Below, in pieces: positions 6,838-14,468 of a stretch of 64,000 bases of DNA. The DNA lies in contig CAZPNX010000010.1 in assembly GCA_964588285.1 (NCBI GenBank), forward strand, positions 1 to 64,000, given 5' to 3'. Each line of letters starts with the position of its first letter. Position 1 is the stretch's first letter. Source of the stretch: CAZPNX01 sp964588285 (lineage in GTDB: Bacteria > Edwardsbacteria > AC1 > EtOH8). Under the pieces are notes generated by a model. The model made no database searches. It saw nothing but the letters and a program-made list of their open reading frames with translations, and was not told the DNA's origin. Position numbers and translations under genes: made by a program.

Positions 6838-9192
6838 CTATCTCACCTTGGCCATCCGGCCGCTTTTGACCGCCCCGTCCGCCTCCAGGCGGTACAGGTA
6901 GACGCCCGAGGCCACCTTTCTGCCGCCGTCGTCCGTCCCGTCCCAGGCGGCGCGGTGCAGGCCGGCGGGTTTTAGCCCCTGCTCCAGGTTTTTCACCAGC
7001 TGTCCGGCCGCATTGTAGATCTTTAGCAATACCTTGGAGGGCCTGGCCAGCTGGTAGCTGATGGTCGTCCTGGTCCCGAACGGGTTGGGCTTGGCGCCTG
7101 AGGCGGCCCCGCTGTGCAGCCTGGCCAGCGGCGGATTTTCCGGGCTCCAGGCCAGCTGGTAGGTCCCCAGCCGGTCGATCTCGGCCAATACCCGGCCATG
7201 GGACTCGTCCAGCACCCCGCCCAGATACTGCCAGGCACCTCCCTCAAAACGATAAATGCCTAAGCGAGCCGGGTCCTTTTGACCCAGCCGGCCGGGATGG
7301 CAACCCATGGCCAGCTGGCAGACCGTTCCCAGGGACAGCGGTGGTCCGATCTGCACCGCCTGGCTGATGGCCTCGGCCTCGGGCGGCTGAGCCTCGGCAC
7401 CCTCCACCACCGCCAACAGCAGATCGCGGGACAGGGCGCCGGGCGCAAAATCGAGTTGCATCTCGCCTCCCATGGCCGAGGCGATGCCGCCCGAGGCTTT
7501 GCCCGAGACCACCTCGAATCTCCTGTCGGCCCGCCGCACCCGGGTGGTGTCCAACGAATCCTTGGCCGCCAGATGAACGTTATAGCTTCCCGCCACGGTC
7601 AACTCGTAATCAACCTGGTAGGAGCGGGTGGTCCCGATGCGGGCGAAACCCAGGGTCTGGTTCCCCGAAGGATTCTGCATCAGGGCGGTATCTATGGAGT
7701 TGGGCCGGTAAAGGCCGCTGTTGGCCACGGCGGCGACGGTCAGGTACTGCGGGAAGGCCGGGCTCTGCAGCAGGCCGATGACGAAGCCGGGGATGCCGAT
7801 GTCTAAAACCATGGTGTCCCCCAAACCGGCGGCCATGTTGGTGACGGCCACTCCGCTGGAGGCGTTGGTATAGGTTTTGCTGTTGGGGGTGGTGTAATCG
7901 GCAAAGGCGTTATTGGTCAGATAGGGGTAGAAATCCTTCCAGTCGCCCCGGTTGTAGGTGGCCCAGTTGGAGCTGGCCGGAAAGTCCAGCGACTGGGTCC
8001 CCTTGGCCTGCTCCAGGTCCACCCCCTTGTGGGATTCGGTGACGTTGATCTGGTTGCTTGGAAACCCGTTGGTTATCACCGTCTCGTCCTGGTGCCAGAT
8101 CAATATTCCCTCGCCGTCCAGCAGGCTGTCGAACCCGTTCCATTGTCTGTTCTCTATCAGGAAGTACTCGTTGGCCGCCGGGGTGTTCAGCCTCAGCACC
8201 TGGCCGGTGGACTGCACCGGCGGCAACTTTAATCCGATGGTGTCTGATCCGATCACCTGCGGGGAAATCCATCCCAGAAACTTTTTGCACCAGGGCGAAA
8301 GATGGGCCGGCCGGTGCGGAGTGCTGTTGTAATAATCCACCCCCCAGGAGCCGGAGCTCATCAGGCAGTAGCGGCCCACCCCCTCGGAGCTGCCGTCCAC
8401 ATCGTACAGGTCGGGCAAGCCCAGGGCGTGCCCCAGCTCGTGGGCGAAGACGCCGATCTCGATCTGAAGTGTGCGGTAGGTGGTGTCCAAAGCGCTTATC
8501 TCGGGCTGCATGGTATAGTTATCGATGGTAATCCCGTCGACTGATATAGTACCACCTCCGGCCGAGCCCATCTGGGATAGAACGCCGTTGTGAGACCAGA
8601 TCCAGTTGGTGGAGTCGGGTTTTCCCTCGGCCCCCGGTCCGGCATGGACGATTATCAGCAGCTCCAGTTTACCCGGTGGATTTTGAGAAAAGGTGCTGAA
8701 GTCCACCGTGGAATTGGCCAGCTGGACAACTTCGTGGACCAACCCCGGTGCATTCCTTGGATATGAGCCAAGGCCGTAGGCACCGGCCCCGTAATAAACC
8801 TGGGAGTTGGCCGAGTGGAACCAACCATAGCAGCTCCCGGTCACTGTGTCCTTGTTGTACGAAACTTCACGATAGTAGTCAACAAGCGAGCCCGAGGATA
8901 GGACGTTGGGAACGAATAGAAGAGTGTCGAACTTGCCCTTGGCGATATGGAACTGTCTGTCAGTGAAGTCTACTAGAAGCACTGGGTAGCGTTTGGTGCC
9001 CTTGGTCAGGACCGCTACAGCCACTTGAGAACCGTCCTTGCCTTTGAGGATGTTGTAAGCATCTGGGTTGGGGCATTCGAACCCGGCCAGCCCCTTGGTA
9101 GGCTCTGGTAGTCTTGTGCCCGGCATGGGCGGCATGGCTAAGGCCGCGGCGCACCAGGCCAGCCCCAAAGCTAATACGACGGCTTTTCGCAT
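6838..9192 (-). CDS. Secreted M6-family metalloprotease with C-terminal sorting-like domain
   Basis: An immune-inhibitor-A type M6 peptidase, about 784 residues. It has a signal peptide (MRKAVVLALGLAWCAAALA), the zinc motif HELGHALGLPDLYD at about 251-264 and the downstream LMSSGSWG Met-turn. The C-terminus, from about residue 700, carries an 80-residue FlgD-like/type IX-style domain (TTISYQLARPSKVLLKIYNA ... GVYLYRLEADG). I place the start at ATG 9192, not GTG 9198: AGGAGG lies 7 nt before the ATG but only 1 nt before the GTG. That Shine-Dalgarno is inside the last codons of the upstream lipoprotein gene, whose TGA ends 2 nt before the ATG, suggesting translational coupling. Confidence 0.9.
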   Translation of the reverse strand: MRKAVVLALGLAWCAAALAMPPMPGTRLPEPTKGLAGFECPNPDAYNILKGKDGSQVAVAVLTKGTKRYPVLLVDFTDRQFHIAKGKFDTLLFVPNVLSSGSLVDYYREVSYNKDTVTGSCYGWFHSANSQVYYGAGAYGLGSYPRNAPGLVHEVVQLANSTVDFSTFSQNPPGKLELLIIVHAGPGAEGKPDSTNWIWSHNGVLSQMGSAGGGTISVDGITIDNYTMQPEISALDTTYRTLQIEIGVFAHELGHALGLPDLYDVDGSSEGVGRYCLMSSGSWGVDYYNSTPHRPAHLSPWCKKFLGWISPQVIGSDTIGLKLPPVQSTGQVLRLNTPAANEYFLIENRQWNGFDSLLDGEGILIWHQDETVITNGFPSNQINVTESHKGVDLEQAKGTQSLDFPASSNWATYNRGDWKDFYPYLTNNAFADYTTPNSKTYTNASSGVAVTNMAAGLGDTMVLDIGIPGFVIGLLQSPAFPQYLTVAAVANSGLYRPNSIDTALMQNPSGNQTLGFARIGTTRSYQVDYELTVAGSYNVHLAAKDSLDTTRVRRADRRFEVVSGKASGGIASAMGGEMQLDFAPGALSRDLLLAVVEGAEAQPPEAEAISQAVQIGPPLSLGTVCQLAMGCHPGRLGQKDPARLGIYRFEGGAWQYLGGVLDESHGRVLAEIDRLGTYQLAWSPENPPLARLHSGAASGAKPNPFGTRTTISYQLARPSKVLLKIYNAAGQLVKNLEQGLKPAGLHRAAWDGTDDGGRKVASGVYLYRLEADGAVKSGRMAKVR

Positions 9193-9194
9193 AT

Positions 9195-9614
9195 TCACTC
9201 CTCCTTGATTGTTTCGTCCTTTTCAACACTGAGGGCGTACCCGGATCCGGCTTTTTGCCAGACCCCCGACAGCCGCACCCTTCTGCCCAGCAGGTCGGAC
9301 ATCAGCCGGGGCCGGTTTCGGCCGGAGTCTCCCGTCCTCGGCGGCGGCACCGACAGCGGCAGCCAGGCGTTCACCGGGATCTCCCCGCCCCGCCCGTCGC
9401 GCAGCACCGGACGCAGGTCGGTGAAGTAGTTGGCCCCGGCGTTCTCCAAAATGCCCTCCACCGCTATCCGACGGCCCTCCATTTTCGCCGGTTCGGAAGC
9501 CAGGCGGGCGACATCTATCTTTCTATAGGACCGGGACCCAGCCCCCCCGTGGCAGCAGCCGAACAGAAGCCCGGCCGATAGCAACGCGGCTGCAGTTACC
9601 ATTCCTTTTGTCAT
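9195..9614 (-). CDS. Unknown lipoprotein, OB-fold-like
   Basis: A 139-residue protein with a lipoprotein signal (LLFGCCHGG, Cys at about 20). After it comes a small beta-rich domain with features seen in OB-fold proteins (MEGRRIAVEGILENAGANYF ... RRVRLSGVWQKAGSGYAL), meaning pairs of 'R-V-x-V-x-G' strands. The function is unknown. It is the first gene of the operon with the M6 peptidase and the TPR lipoprotein, and its last codons contain their ribosome site. Confidence 0.65.
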   Translation of the reverse strand: MTKGMVTAAALLSAGLLFGCCHGGAGSRSYRKIDVARLASEPAKMEGRRIAVEGILENAGANYFTDLRPVLRDGRGGEIPVNAWLPLSVPPPRTGDSGRNRPRLMSDLLGRRVRLSGVWQKAGSGYALSVEKDETIKEE

Positions 9615-9625
9615 TTTTCACCTGT

Positions 9626-9660
9626 AAAAAAACAGGAGCGAGGTTCGCCAACCCCGCTCC
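9626..9660 (-). terminator. Rho-independent terminator after the cNMP-binding gene
   Basis: On the minus strand the stem GGAGCG-GGTT (with one bulged base per side) closes on AACC-CGCTCC around a 4-nt loop (9635-9660). It is followed by TGTTTTTTT (9626-9634), 12 nt past the stop of the cyclic-nucleotide-binding gene. Confidence 0.75.
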
Positions 9661-9672
9661 CCCTATTTTGAT

Positions 9673-10149
9673 TTAGAACGCCTTGGCGATGGCGAAAATG
9701 CTTTTAAGCTTTTCGTCGGTCTCCCGCAGCCGCGCGGACAGGGTGCGGATGAAGACCGACATCAGCTTGTAGGCCATCTCCTTGTCCTCGGCCATCAGCT
9801 TCTTGAAGTCGCGCTTGTAGATGGCCAGCAACTTCACCGGCCCCTCGTGGGCGATGGCCGAGGCCGAGCGGGGGAAGTCGTCGATCAGGGCCATCTCCCC
9901 GAAATAGGCGCCGGGCTTGAGCACCGCCAGCGCCTCCTCGCCCACCCCGGGCACCATGGTGGAGATGCGGATCTGCCCCTCCATGACGATGAACAGAGCG
10001 TCACCGATCTCGCCCTCGTGGAAGACCGCCTCCTCCTTGCCGAACTCCTTGTCGTAGGCCAGCCCCAGGATCCTTTCCAGCTCCGGCTTGGACAGGTCGT
10101 TGAACAGATAGACGTTCTTGAGAAGCTCGGATGTGTTCAGCTGCGGCAT
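9673..10149 (-). CDS. Stand-alone cyclic-nucleotide-binding domain protein
   Basis: 158 residues, almost entirely a CAP-family effector domain at about 10-125, with FHEGEIGDALFIVMEGQIRI and the phosphate-binding-cassette region YFGEMALIDDFPRSASA (E and R in place for cyclic-nucleotide contact). No helix-turn-helix follows, only a C-terminal helix with IRTLSARLRETDEKLK, so it is not a transcription factor. It may sense a cyclic nucleotide and act by protein contact. It is the last gene of the DUF1844-LysM-MshEN-like operon and is followed by a good terminator. A second such protein lies at 17200-17712. Confidence 0.85.
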   Translation of the reverse strand: MPQLNTSELLKNVYLFNDLSKPELERILGLAYDKEFGKEEAVFHEGEIGDALFIVMEGQIRISTMVPGVGEEALAVLKPGAYFGEMALIDDFPRSASAIAHEGPVKLLAIYKRDFKKLMAEDKEMAYKLMSVFIRTLSARLRETDEKLKSIFAIAKAF

Positions 10150-10188
10150 ATCATTTCTTTAGGTTGTTGCTGACCTGGGAGCGGTGGC

Positions 10189-10380
10189 TCAATCCATGTT
10201 CTGGATGGCCAGCGCCTGTTCCACCTGTTCCTGGTCCACGTAGCCCAGGTCGCGCAGGCATTCGCCCAGCAGTTTGTCGGACCCCTGCATCTGGGCCATC
10301 CTGGCTTCGTTGATCTGCTCCAAGGATACGTAGCTTAGGGCCACCATGATCTCGCCTATCAGCTTCCTGCCTGAGGCCAC
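10189..10380 (-). CDS. Small MshEN/GspE-N-like protein with two repeats
   Basis: 63 residues built from two copies of one motif: LIGEIMVALSYVSLEQINEA (about 6-25) and LLGECLRDLGYVDQEQVEQA (about 37-56). This 'LGe-L-xx-g-yvs-qv-A' pattern is that of the N-terminal domain of GspE/PilB-type ATPases (MshEN), which binds c-di-GMP in some members. As a free-standing protein it could be a small adaptor. It lies between the LysM gene and the cNMP-binding gene on the same strand, with gaps of 39-47 nt. Whether it binds a nucleotide cannot be told from sequence. Confidence 0.7.
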   Translation of the reverse strand: MASGRKLIGEIMVALSYVSLEQINEARMAQMQGSDKLLGECLRDLGYVDQEQVEQALAIQNMD

Positions 10381-10427
10381 GTCTTTCTCCCCTTTTTAGG
10401 TTGTCTTCAGAATTTTCTCCAATCGTC

Positions 10428-11552
10428 TCACTGGCCGGGCATCTTCTTGACCAGCCGAATGGTCTCTCCGACCTTGATGTCCTCCACATACGAGGCGCTG
10501 ATGTAGGCCGAGGCCGTGTTGTTGCGTACCGCCAGCACCTGGACGGCGCCCACCACCAGATCCGGCAGCTTCACCTTGCCGCCCTTGTCCGGATCGGGGA
10601 TATCTTTCTGCGTCCGGTAGATTTCGAAGACGTCCCCGGGCACGATGCCTTCGGCCAGGCCCTTGTCGATGTAGGCCACCTGGTAGGTGGTGGCCGCCAG
10701 TTCCGGCTGGCGCAGGGCCACTATGTAGCCATCGTGCGACTTCTGCACCGGCAGCGGTTTGACGTTCTTGGGGATCACCGCCTCGACGTAGGGCTTGACC
10801 AACTCCTTTTTGCTTAGGGGCTGGTAGCATTTGATGATCCTGGCCCGGGAGCTCTGCTCCTCGACCTCCTCCACCTCCACCACACCAGCGATGATCACCA
10901 TCCGGCCCAGGTCCTGGCCTCCCTTGGGATGTTTGACCCGTTTGTTGTCCAGCCGGTAGACGGCGAAGCGGTCGCCGGGCTTGGTGCCGTCGCGCACCCC
11001 GAGGTTGAGGTATACCTTATCATTGGTTAACAGATAATCTCTCTCCTGAACATCGGCATGGAGGAACCGCCCCAGCGGCTTCTCCTCCTCGGTGGATAGA
11101 TAGCCGGAGATGAAGGCCAGGGCCTCGGAGACCACCGGCTCGGCGCTCTTTCTGACCCCGATCAGCCGGGCGCTTTGGTACCCGACTGCCGGCTTGGCTA
11201 CCGGCGTTTCGGGTTCGGGCAGGGCCGGCTCCTCGGGCTTAGGCTCGGGGGCGGCCGCCAGAGGCGCAATCGGCGCTGCTGTATCCGGCTCGGCCACCGG
11301 CGCCGTCCCGGCCGCAGGCGGGATCACCAATTCCTGGCCCGGATATATCCAATGGGGGTCCTCCACCTTGTCCTTGTTGGCCTCCCAGATCAGCGGCCAG
11401 GAAAAGCTGTTCTGCAGATAATGGCCGGCCAGGTCCCATAAGGTGTCGCCCTCGTTCACCCGGTGGATCGCCGACTGCTGGGCCACCATGGCGCCGGCCG
11501 CCAACAGCACGGCCGCGGCCAGTGCCAGCAGCGTTCTGGGCATTCTCGTCAT
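10428..11552 (-). CDS. LysM-domain envelope protein
   Basis: 374 residues. A signal peptide covers about 1-26 (ALAAAVLLAAGAMVAQQ) and one LysM domain covers about 29-78 (HRVNEGDTLWDLAGHYL ... WIYPGQELVIP), which should bind peptidoglycan glycan. A Pro/Ala-rich linker follows (80-120), then about 250 residues of unassigned beta-rich sequence that includes two GDRFAVYR / GDVFEIYR repeats of FlgT or SH3-like look. It is probably periplasmic and wall-associated. Its start overlaps the DUF1844 gene stop by 4 bp. Confidence 0.85.
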   Translation of the reverse strand: MTRMPRTLLALAAAVLLAAGAMVAQQSAIHRVNEGDTLWDLAGHYLQNSFSWPLIWEANKDKVEDPHWIYPGQELVIPPAAGTAPVAEPDTAAPIAPLAAAPEPKPEEPALPEPETPVAKPAVGYQSARLIGVRKSAEPVVSEALAFISGYLSTEEEKPLGRFLHADVQERDYLLTNDKVYLNLGVRDGTKPGDRFAVYRLDNKRVKHPKGGQDLGRMVIIAGVVEVEEVEEQSSRARIIKCYQPLSKKELVKPYVEAVIPKNVKPLPVQKSHDGYIVALRQPELAATTYQVAYIDKGLAEGIVPGDVFEIYRTQKDIPDPDKGGKVKLPDLVVGAVQVLAVRNNTASAYISASYVEDIKVGETIRLVKKMPGQ

Positions 11553-11854
11553 GGGGTGTTTCCTTTCTCTTGCTTTTTCTCTGATGGTGATATCGATTTG
11601 ACGTACTTCATTCTCAGGTCATAGAGTATTTCGTCCAACAGACGATCCTCGTCCTGCGAGAGGTTGCCCTTGGTCTTTTGCTGGAGCACTGCCAGCAGGT
11701 CAATGCTGTGCTGGGCGGCCGACGGGTTTTTCTCGGTCTTCTGGTCCACCGGATTAGGCACCAGTCCCAGATTGACCATGGCCGAGGTGGCCAGCATGTA
11801 GATCAAGGATTCGATGCTGGCCGGAGGCAAAACAGGGTTGGCCTTCTCTTCCAT
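11549..11854 (-). CDS. DUF1844 protein
   Basis: 101 residues. The block SIESLIYMLATSAMVNLGLVPNP followed by AAQHSIDLLAVLQQKTKGNL matches DUF1844, a small helical family of unknown function found in many bacteria. It is the first gene of a minus-strand operon with the LysM, MshEN-like and cNMP-binding genes (4-bp overlap with the LysM gene). It is divergent from alr across a 118-bp AT-rich gap. Confidence 0.82.
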   Translation of the reverse strand: MEEKANPVLPPASIESLIYMLATSAMVNLGLVPNPVDQKTEKNPSAAQHSIDLLAVLQQKTKGNLSQDEDRLLDEILYDLRMKYVKSISPSEKKQEKGNTP

Positions 11855-11931
11855 AGATTCTATAACCTATTATTTTTACCATACTTTGGGCATAAAATCA
11901 ATACATATTTTCATTTTTTTTACGCATGCTA

Positions 11932-11960
11932 TTGCATCCCGGAACGCAAAGTAGTAGAAT
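11932..11960 (+). promoter_or_regulatory. Promoter of alr
   Basis: TTGCAT (11932-11937) and TAGAAT (11955-11960) are separated by 17 bp. The -10 box ends 12 nt before the ATG at 11973, so the leader would be only about 5 nt, or about 17 nt if the ATG at 11985 is used. No strong Shine-Dalgarno is visible before either ATG. Confidence 0.65.
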
Positions 11961-11972
11961 AGCGGAAATTTG

Positions 11973-13118
11973 ATGGATGCAACCATGGATCAAACCACCT
12001 GGGTCGAGATCGACCGCACTGCCCTCAATCACAATCTCAGGACGTTCCGGCGCCTGATCGGCCCGGATGTCAAACTGATGCCGGTGGTCAAGGCCAACGC
12101 CTATGGCCACGGCCTGTTGGAAACCGCCGGACTTGCCGGCCGCAGCGGACTGGCCGACTGGCTGGGAGTCAACGCCTTGGAGGAGGGCCTGGCGCTTCGT
12201 GGCGCCGGGATCCGCCTGCCGGTGCTGGTGCTGGGATATGTCCCGTTATCCGGCCTTGGGGCCGCAGTCAGGTCCGGGCTGCGCTTAACCGTCTACAATA
12301 TGGAAACGGCCACAAAACTTTCCCGCCTGTCGTTGGGCCGCCGCGCTCATCTGCACATCAAGCTGGAGACCGGCACCAACCGCCAGGGGGTGGAATTGGA
12401 ACAGGCGATCGCCCTGGCGCGTTTCATCAAACGAAGCCGGAACCTTTTGCTGGAGGGCTACTCCACCCACTTCGCCAACATCGAGGACACGCTGGACCGC
12501 TCCTATCCTCAGCAGCAGATGGAGCGATACCAGACCATGGTCGGCAAGCTGGAACGCCTGGGCCTCGGCGCCCCGTTGACCCACACCGCCTGCACCGCCG
12601 CCGCCATCGTCTTTCCCCAAACCCGCCGCAGCTTGGTGCGCCTCGGCATCGGTCTCTATGGTCTGTGGCCGTCGCGGGAGACCATGCTCTCGGCCGGATC
12701 GCTTTATCCCTGGCTCAAGCTGCAGCCGGTGCTTTCCTGGAAGACTCGGGTGGCCCAGGTCAAGGAGGTGCCCTCCGGCTCCTATGTCAGTTACGGCTGC
12801 ACCTACCGCACCACCCGGCGCTCCCGCTTGGCCGTCCTTCCGGTGGGCTATTATGACGGCTACGACCGCAAACTGTCCAACACCGCCCATGTCCTCATCC
12901 GGGGAAGGCGGGCGCCCATCCGCGGCCGGGTGTGCATGAACCTGTGCGTGGCCGACGTCACCGACATCCCCGGGGTTAAAATTGAGGATGAGGTGGTGCT
13001 GTTGGGCAGCCAGGGCAAGGAGCGCCTCAGCGCCGAGCAATTGGCTTCCTGGATCGGCACCATCAACTACGAGGTGGTCACCCGCATCAACCCCCTGCTG
13101 CCCCGGGTGGTGGTCTGA
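11973..13118 (+). CDS. alr: Alanine racemase
   Basis: A PLP enzyme that interconverts L- and D-alanine for peptidoglycan, about 381 residues, the usual length. The PLP lysine lies in PVVKANAYGHG (Lys about 40), the catalytic tyrosine region is YVSYGCTYR, and PVGYYDGYDR and RGRVCMNL are family signatures. ATG 11973 is used here; ATG 11985 (MDQTTWVEIDR) is equally compatible with homology, which begins at WVEIDR. It is followed on the + strand, after a repeat-filled 299-bp gap, by mazG. Confidence 0.95.
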   Translation: MDATMDQTTWVEIDRTALNHNLRTFRRLIGPDVKLMPVVKANAYGHGLLETAGLAGRSGLADWLGVNALEEGLALRGAGIRLPVLVLGYVPLSGLGAAVRSGLRLTVYNMETATKLSRLSLGRRAHLHIKLETGTNRQGVELEQAIALARFIKRSRNLLLEGYSTHFANIEDTLDRSYPQQQMERYQTMVGKLERLGLGAPLTHTACTAAAIVFPQTRRSLVRLGIGLYGLWPSRETMLSAGSLYPWLKLQPVLSWKTRVAQVKEVPSGSYVSYGCTYRTTRRSRLAVLPVGYYDGYDRKLSNTAHVLIRGRRAPIRGRVCMNLCVADVTDIPGVKIEDEVVLLGSQGKERLSAEQLASWIGTINYEVVTRINPLLPRVVV

Positions 13119-13126
13119 GACCACCA
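13108..13126 (+). terminator. Hairpin with the alr stop codon in its loop
   Basis: TGGTGGTC (13108-13115) and GACCACCA (13119-13126) form a perfect 8-bp stem whose 3-nt loop is the alr TGA stop (13116-13118). A T5 run follows 14 nt later at about 13141, so it is not a canonical terminator. It may be a 3'-end stabiliser. Confidence 0.5.
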
Positions 13127-13149
13127 AACTCCGCGGCCTGTTTTTCATC

Positions 13150-13345
13150 TGTTACCCTGAGGCTGGCTCCCTACTCTAGAGATTGAAGGACGAAACCGGC
13201 GTCATCCTTCAGCTTGCCTTCCTCTGGAGTGCCCCCAGGATGACAAAGAAATTTTGTCACCTTGAGGCTGGCTCCCTGCCTGTCAGGTTGAAGGGTGCGC
13301 CAAGGGTAATCCCCTTCGATTGCCCACAGGCTTTACATCTCAGGA
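13150..13345. repeat. Tandem dispersed-repeat copies between alr and mazG
   Basis: The 299-bp gap contains no gene. The unit CCCTGAGGCTGGCTCCCT at 13155-13172 recurs at 13260-13277 with one change. Between the copies are GTCATCCTTCAGCTTGCC and an AGGATGACAAAG end. This is the same family as at 2036 and 17038. Confidence 0.65.
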
Positions 13346-13417
13346 CATCGCCTTAGTTGGCATGGCAGGAAGCCCTTCTCGGGATGAAATAACCGGCATT
13401 GTTGAATAACAGACAAG

Positions 13418-14251
13418 ATGAATTCGTCAAATCAGCGAAAATCCGTGGCAAAGAAAAAATCTCTCACCCCCTTCTACCGCTTGGTGGGCCTCTACGCCCG
13501 GCTTCGCGCTCCGGGCGGCTGCCCCTGGGACCGGGCTCAGACCCACAAAAGCCTCCGTCCCTATCTCATCGAGGAGGCCTACGAGGTGGTGGATGCCATC
13601 GACCAGGGCCACCCCGGCAAGCTGATGGAGGAGCTGGGCGACCTGCTGGGTCAGGTGATCTTCCACAGCCAGCTGGCCCGGGAGCGCGGGCGGTTCGACA
13701 TCGACCGGGCCATCTCTCTCCATATCGAAAAGATGGAACGCCGCCATCCCCACATCTTCGGAAAGACCAGGGTCGACGGCGTCCGCCAGGTTCTGGAGAA
13801 CTGGGAGCAGATCAAGCGGGGCGAGCGCAAGGCCGCCGGCCTCCCCTCCCTCCACGGCGTCCCCCGCCACCTGCCGGCCCTTCTCAAGGCCCGCCGGGTC
13901 CAGGAGAAGGCCTCGCGCCTGGGTTTGGAGTGGGAGGGCCTTGACCAGTCCTTTGCCGCCGCCGAAAAGGAATTGGCCGGCATTTCACGCACCAGCGTCC
14001 GCGGCCAGCGCCGCCGCACAAGCCAAAGGTTGGGTCGACTGCTCTTCTCCCTGGTCAACCTGGCCCGCATGCTTGACATCGATCCCGAGGACGCTCTGCG
14101 CCGGACCACCGACGGCTTCGCCTCCGGTTTCCACCGGGTGGAGCGCCGGCTGAGGCGCCAGGGCCGAAGCATAAAAGACGCCGGCCGCTCAGACTTGGAG
14201 CGTCTGTGGCCATCGGGCAAAAAGGCTCGGCGGAAGCGGGCACCTAGGTAA
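13418..14251 (+). CDS. mazG: Nucleoside triphosphate pyrophosphohydrolase MazG
   Basis: 277 residues, two tandem MazG domains; hydrolyses NTPs to NMP and pyrophosphate as a housecleaning or stringent-response enzyme. The first domain (about 20-140) keeps the metal ligands in EEAYEVVDAI and MEELGDLLGQVIFH. In the second (about 165-255) the corresponding segment reads SQRLGRLLFSLVNLARMLDI where the family has EELGDLLF, so the acidic ligands are gone. The C-terminal tail is unusually basic (KKARRKRAPR). Alternative starts exist upstream in other frames, but MNSSNQRKSVAKKK fits the homology start. Confidence 0.9.
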   Translation: MNSSNQRKSVAKKKSLTPFYRLVGLYARLRAPGGCPWDRAQTHKSLRPYLIEEAYEVVDAIDQGHPGKLMEELGDLLGQVIFHSQLARERGRFDIDRAISLHIEKMERRHPHIFGKTRVDGVRQVLENWEQIKRGERKAAGLPSLHGVPRHLPALLKARRVQEKASRLGLEWEGLDQSFAAAEKELAGISRTSVRGQRRRTSQRLGRLLFSLVNLARMLDIDPEDALRRTTDGFASGFHRVERRLRRQGRSIKDAGRSDLERLWPSGKKARRKRAPR

Positions 14252-14261
14252 CCGGTTTTAC

Positions 14262-14385
14262 TCATCCCCTCTATCCTTGGCCCGAGCGTTGCCGAGGGCA
14301 AGAGGGGGACAAGGGGGTGTGCGGTTCCATGGCTTTATAGCTGACACACCCCTTGTCCATCTCATCAGAGGGGATTTCTGCTGGA
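14262..14385. repeat. Large imperfect inverted repeat (AGGGG/CCCCT family)
   Basis: The outer arms ATCCCCTCT and AGAGGGGAT enclose inner arms GACAAGGGGGTGTG and CACACCCCTTGTC. The whole can fold as one long hairpin between mazG and the OmpA gene. Related elements are at 22094, 22502, 25174 and 34103. Confidence 0.65.
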
Positions 14386-14420
14386 GCCAAACAGCATAAG
14401 TCAGAAAGGAAAAAAAGAAA

Positions 14421-14448
14421 AGCCCCCCGCCAAAGGCGGGGGGCTTTT
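14421..14448 (-). terminator. Strong terminator of the OmpA-family gene
   Basis: An 11-bp perfect stem, AGCCCCCCGCC with GGCGGGGGGCT around AAA. On the minus strand it is followed by TTTTCTTTTTTT. It begins about 20 nt past the stop. The A-rich other side means it could also act weakly on the + strand after mazG. Confidence 0.9.
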
Positions 14449-14468
14449 GGGTAACCGTTGTTGCCGGT

